A stretch of DNA of 64,000 bases from Aquibacillus albus. GTDB lineage: Bacteria; Bacillota; Bacilli; Bacillales; Amphibacillaceae. The notes below the pieces were generated by a model. That model did no database searches. It saw only the letters and a list, made by a program, of their open reading frames with translations, and was not told the origin of the DNA. Shown one piece after another: positions 62,541 to 64,000 of the stretch. The position numbers were made by a program, and so were the translations under genes. The stretch is from contig NZ_JAFBDR010000006.1 in NCBI RefSeq assembly GCF_016908325.1, forward strand, positions 62,001-126,000. Direction: 5' to 3'. Each line of letters opens with the position of its first letter. Position 1 is the first letter of the stretch.

Positions 62541-62688
62541 TTTAAAAGGAGGACAAAAAGCGCAAAGAATTTCGAGGCGAAAAAGCTAAAAGTACCGGAG
62601 TATATGATTATGAATACATGAGGAACGGAGTAGCGAGACAACGAAGAAATTCAAAGCGATTTTTCCCGGACTTTTTGAACATCCTCTT
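62541..62688 (+). ncRNA. Candidate structured RNA or repeat upstream of nhaC
   Basis: A 148-nt stretch closed by a long-range stem GTTTAAAAGG (62541-62550) / CTTTTTGAAC (62672-62681). Inside are purine-rich, motif-like stretches (GAATTTCGAGGCGAAAAAGC, GTACCGGAGTATATG, ACATGAGGAACGGAGTAGCG) and a small hairpin GTAT...ATAC. It ends 38 nt before the nhaC start. No coding frame with a start is convincing in either direction. The style is that of a conserved cis-regulatory RNA or dispersed RNA-like repeat. I do not recognise it as a named riboswitch. Confidence 0.5.
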
Positions 62689-62726
62689 ATAGTAAAAATG
62701 ATTAACACATAGGACAGGTGAATCAA

Positions 62727-64000
62727 ATGGACGCAACATGGACTTCAATCATACCATTTTTAGTCGTTATTCCGATTGCGATCATAACTAAGCAAGTTCT
62801 GCCAGGTCTGTTGGCAGGATTATTAGTTGGATCCTATCTTATCTCCCCTTCTATTATTGGCGGGATACAAGAAATGTTAAACTATGTAGTGCAAGCATTA
62901 ATTGATGAAAATAATATTAAAATTATTGTATTCCTTTATGCCTTTTCTGGGTTGATTGGAATAATCAAAATGACAGGTGGAGTAAAAGGGTTTGTGGAAA
63001 CTGCTGCTGAAAAAATAACGACAAAAAAACAAGCATTAATGCTCACTTATGTTTCAACAATCGGTACCTTTAGTGCACCTACCTTTCGTTTTGTAACAAT
63101 AGCACCAATCATGAAGGCACTCTTGAAGAAAGTGAAGATGTCAACCAAAGAATTAGGATTTATTATTGAAACAACAGCAACACCAGTTATTGTCCTTATT
63201 CCTGTTGCCACAGCCTTTGTTGGTTATATGGTATCTGTTATTCAAATTTCCACGAAAACGAATGCGATTGATGCAGATCCTTATACATTATTTTTACAAA
63301 GTATCCCTTTTAACTTTTTTGCTTTTGTTATTATTATTCTTGGTATTTATTTAAGCTTTTTTCACCCATCGCATTCAGGAGGGCCTACCGATATTGATGA
63401 GAAACAAACAGAAGAGGATCAAGAGGATGATTGGCACGACTGTCACCCCGCTGTTTCCAAGGATTTACCAGAAAAACCGTGGAATCTCATCCTTCCCATC
63501 GTTTGTGTTATTTTATTAACGCTATTTTTGACATGGTGGGATGGTTACACGCAAGGCTACCAATTTCTCGAGGCATTTATAGAAGCAGATGTATTAGAGG
63601 CAATGGTTGTCGCATTATTAATCACTGTATTGTTATCGATTGCGTTTTTTCTTGTTCAGCGTTTCAAGTTAAATGAAATTGTTCATGCCTTTATTACAGG
63701 CGGGAATGAATTAATGTCTGTGATAGTTTTGTTATCGATTGTTTGGGGCCTTTCATCTGTAACAGATGACCTTGGATTCTCTACATTTGTCACAGCATAT
63801 ACAGACTGGATTCCAGCTATGTTTATCACACCATTGCTGTTTGTATTTGGTTCAGTCATTTCTTTTTTTATCGGATCCGCTTGGGGAACGTGGGGAATTC
63901 TAATGCCACTTGGAATCTCTGTATCAAGTGCTGCTGATATATCTTTACCACTCGTTATTGGAGCTGTATTCGCAAGTGGTTCATTCGGAGCTCTTGCCTC
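62727..64000 (+). CDS. nhaC: NhaC-family Na+/H+ antiporter (3' end outside window)
   Basis: The frame MDATWTSIIPFLVVIPIAIITKQVLPGLLAG runs 424 codons to the window end. It has many hydrophobic helices and NhaC-family features: GTFSAPTFRFVTIAPIM, a long hydrophilic loop rich in D and E (about residues 222-245), VVALLITVLLSIAFFLVQRF, and the C-terminal FIGSAWGTWGILMPLGI with GAVFASGSFGAL. It would exchange Na+ for H+ or an organic substrate couple. The ATG at 62727 follows AGGTGA. Sodium handling fits a halotolerant host. Confidence 0.85.
   Translation, partial: MDATWTSIIPFLVVIPIAIITKQVLPGLLAGLLVGSYLISPSIIGGIQEMLNYVVQALIDENNIKIIVFLYAFSGLIGIIKMTGGVKGFVETAAEKITTKKQALMLTYVSTIGTFSAPTFRFVTIAPIMKALLKKVKMSTKELGFIIETTATPVIVLIPVATAFVGYMVSVIQISTKTNAIDADPYTLFLQSIPFNFFAFVIIILGIYLSFFHPSHSGGPTDIDEKQTEEDQEDDWHDCHPAVSKDLPEKPWNLILPIVCVILLTLFLTWWDGYTQGYQFLEAFIEADVLEAMVVALLITVLLSIAFFLVQRFKLNEIVHAFITGGNELMSVIVLLSIVWGLSSVTDDLGFSTFVTAYTDWIPAMFITPLLFVFGSVISFFIGSAWGTWGILMPLGISVSSAADISLPLVIGAVFASGSFGALA

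Noticed and set aside
62426-62641. 71-codon minus-strand frame overlapping the candidate RNA
   Set aside because: No ribosome site, low-complexity hydrophobic composition, and it runs against the structured-RNA-like motifs.

Overview
The window looks like a chromosomal stretch of an endospore-forming, low-GC member of the Bacillaceae, probably from the marine or halotolerant Oceanobacillus/Virgibacillus/Gracilibacillus side of the family. The grounds are AT-rich DNA, strong AGGAGG-type ribosome sites, many sporulation genes (alpha/beta SASP, CotF-like coat proteins, YunB, LytH, YutC lipoprotein) and a long block whose gene order follows the B. subtilis yut-yun-yur-yus region from memory. I cannot name a species. 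No rRNA, tRNA, CRISPR array, prophage or IS transposase was seen.

Layout. (1) 1-6.5 kb, minus strand: a tightly overlapping operon for a non-standard membrane-bound nitrate reductase: NarI-like cytochrome b, NasA/NapA-type molybdopterin subunit, four-cluster ferredoxin subunit, Tat-exported Rieske protein, three small unknown proteins, and a NarK-type transporter whose C-terminus runs into a PAS domain and off the window. (2) 6.8-33.3 kb: the conserved backbone: yutE-yutD-yutC-lytH, a metP-metS-type sodium symporter, yunB, an HD-GYP gene, yunC, yunD, the SUF operon (sufCDSUB), the methionine ABC operon metNIQ behind a SAM-I riboswitch, yusE, yusF, gcvH, yusI and the fatty-acid beta-oxidation operon fadNAE behind a FadR-type operator. 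(3) 33.6-43 kb: spore coat genes, a zinc ABC transporter with its repressor Zur and a Zur box, a CrcB fluoride-channel pair, a VLRF1/aeRF1-like protein, and assorted single genes. (4) 43.3-51.3 kb: a YczE-type membrane protein, an ammonium transporter fused to a chemoreceptor signalling domain under a GlnR/TnrA-type box, pabA-pabBC for folate, cvfC, a bacilliredoxin and a SASP. (5) 51.5-61.1 kb: a pectin (rhamnogalacturonan I) region with two secreted PL11 lyases, cre-like sites, a sugar-acid dehydratase of the enolase superfamily, an FCD-type GntR regulator and a U32-like protein. (6) the end: a D-Ala-D-Ala carboxypeptidase, a candidate structured RNA and a partial NhaC antiporter.

The most striking observations are two nitrogen transporters fused to signalling modules (NarK-PAS and Amt-HAMP-MCP), the unusual nitrate reductase operon, a roughly 600-bp non-coding palindromic repeat element present in two inverted copies about 26 kb apart that bracket the yunB-to-VLRF1 block, and a candidate structured RNA before nhaC. 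Start codons were re-chosen from ribosome-binding-site spacing where the longest frame looked too long. All family assignments come from reading motifs by eye, without database searches.
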